Source of the DNA: CALBPI01 sp942491885
Lineage (GTDB): Bacteria > Pseudomonadota > Gammaproteobacteria > Steroidobacterales > Woeseiaceae
NCBI GenBank assembly: GCA_942491885.1
Contig: CALOCQ010000003.1
Coordinates: 186,001-250,000, forward strand
Direction of reading: 5' to 3'
Length of the DNA stretch: 64,000 nt
Shown: piece after piece, positions 63,386 through 64,000 of the stretch
Numbering within the stretch: position 1 is the first letter of the stretch
How the letters are laid out: every line of letters starts with the position of its first letter
Notes under the pieces: generated by a model
Databases searched by the model: none
What the model saw: only the letters and a program-made list of their open reading frames with translations
What the model was told of the DNA's origin: nothing
Program-made: the position numbers and the translations under genes

Positions 63386-63397
63386 GCCTGTTTCATC

Positions 63398-64000
63398 ATG
63401 GCGCTAACGCAATCACAACATGATATGACGAGCGATCGCACCCAAAAACGTGACGGCGACCGTAAGCCGCGTGTCGTCTTTGTGGACGATGAAAAACGTG
63501 TGCTCAACGCAATGCGTGCGCTGTTCCGTCGCGACTACGAGCTGTTTCTGACAACCTCCGGCGAAGAAGCGATCCGCATGTGCGTAGAGCATGATGCAGA
63601 CGTCATTGTTGCCGATCAGAGAATGCCCGAGATGGAGGGCGTTGAGGTGCTGGGTGCCGTGCGTGAACAAGCACCGCGAACGATGCGCATCCTGCTTACG
63701 GGTTATGCCGACCTGGATGCCATTGAGGGTTCGATCAACGTCGGCGAGGTGTTCAGGTTCCTTTCCAAGCCGTGTCCGCCGGAAAATTTGCGTGCCACGA
63801 TTGAGCTCGCGGTCGAAGCATCGGCTGCGCCGGCGATTACGGCGGACTCACCTATCAGCGTCGCGCAGGCTGATGAGGATGCTCCGGCAGACTCTATTGC
63901 GACCCAATCCAACCCGATTGTACGCCGCAAGTCGCCCTCCCTCATCCCGGCCATGCTGGCGACGCCGCAGGAAGACGATGATGCGGCGGAGCCGATAACC
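63398..64000 (+). CDS. Response regulator, N-terminal receiver domain (gene runs off the window)
   Basis: 201 codons to the window edge. REC domain: acidic VVFVDDEKRVL, phospho-acceptor Asp73 in DVIVADQRMPEMEG, Thr switch in RILLTGYADLDA and Lys in FRFLSKPCPPE. VADQRMP and the GYADLDAIEGSINVGEVFRFLSKPW-like text are characteristic of RpfG/HD-GYP-type and related regulators. After about 130 residues the visible part becomes Ala/Asp-rich. It should be the partner of the kinase just upstream. A second start at 63425 is possible. Confidence 0.88.
   Translation, partial: MALTQSQHDMTSDRTQKRDGDRKPRVVFVDDEKRVLNAMRALFRRDYELFLTTSGEEAIRMCVEHDADVIVADQRMPEMEGVEVLGAVREQAPRTMRILLTGYADLDAIEGSINVGEVFRFLSKPCPPENLRATIELAVEASAAPAITADSPISVAQADEDAPADSIATQSNPIVRRKSPSLIPAMLATPQEDDDAAEPIT

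Noticed and set aside
1..64000. CRISPR arrays, tRNA/rRNA genes, IS elements or prophage
   Set aside because: No evenly spaced repeats with unique spacers, no cloverleaf or rRNA sequences and no transposase or phage proteins were found.

Overview
The window is a gene-dense, roughly 58-60% GC chromosomal segment with no rRNA, tRNA, IS element, phage gene or CRISPR array that I can see. The gene set points to a free-living, aerobic Gram-negative gammaproteobacterium, probably marine or sediment: two large TonB-dependent receptors, an AlkB alkane hydroxylase with rubredoxin, MsrPQ, an RND efflux operon with outer-membrane factor, Dps, YaiO-type outer-membrane protein, several lipoproteins and many small stand-alone enzymes. 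A Woeseiales/Steroidobacterales-like lineage would fit, but this is a guess from gene content.

Layout. 1-3.4 kb: tail of a DUF1295 membrane protein, small membrane proteins, a DUF819 carrier. 3.4-7.5 kb (minus): a tightly overlapping four-gene unit of response regulator, YaiO-type barrel protein, HEAT-repeat membrane protein and processive GT2 glycosyltransferase, which looks like a compact exopolysaccharide module. 7.5-15.4 kb: L-serine dehydratase, a divergent marR/dps pair around a palindromic operator, a large beta-propeller/amidohydrolase fusion, GNAT, GST and a solute-binding-like protein. 15.4-23.2 kb: a surface lipoprotein and TonB receptor preceded by three Pho-box-like half-sites, then a second TonB receptor; strong intrinsic terminators follow each receptor. 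23.3-25.8 kb: GTP cyclohydrolase II, a 22-bp-arm inverted repeat, rubredoxin and alkB. 25.9-30.2 kb: GST, two pentein-fold (amidinotransferase/deiminase) enzymes and an M61 peptidase. 30.2-34.4 kb (minus): msrP-msrQ, DUF547, SDR and an epoxide-hydrolase-like protein. 34.5-38 kb: ileS with an elaborate leader. 38-53 kb: M49-like lipoprotein, Bcr/CflA transporter, folE, lipocalin, msrA, two DMT transporters, two tandem TPR/TonB-C proteins (one frameshifted), DUF4139, a Grx-like/DUF3429 fusion, MscS and a royal-jelly-family protein. 53-60 kb: tetR divergent from an adaptor/pump/outer-membrane-channel RND operon. 60-64 kb: Sir2 deacylase, then a DAHL-type histidine kinase and a response regulator cut by the window edge.

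The most striking element is upstream of ileS (34.49-34.84 kb). It has every hallmark of a transcriptional T-box riboswitch: promoter, K-turn/GA motif, AGUA/GAA loop-E specifier loop with an AUC (Ile) specifier, a GGUGAGAG distal loop, the T-box motif with a UGGU bulge that would pair with tRNA-Ile ACCA, and a mutually exclusive terminator with eight T residues. T-boxes are typical of Firmicutes and relatives and very rare in Proteobacteria. The gene it controls encodes a type-2 IleRS whose class I signature reads GIHH instead of HxGH, the altered motif described for mupirocin-hyper-resistant enzymes. Together this suggests horizontal acquisition of a self-regulated, antibiotic-resistant IleRS.
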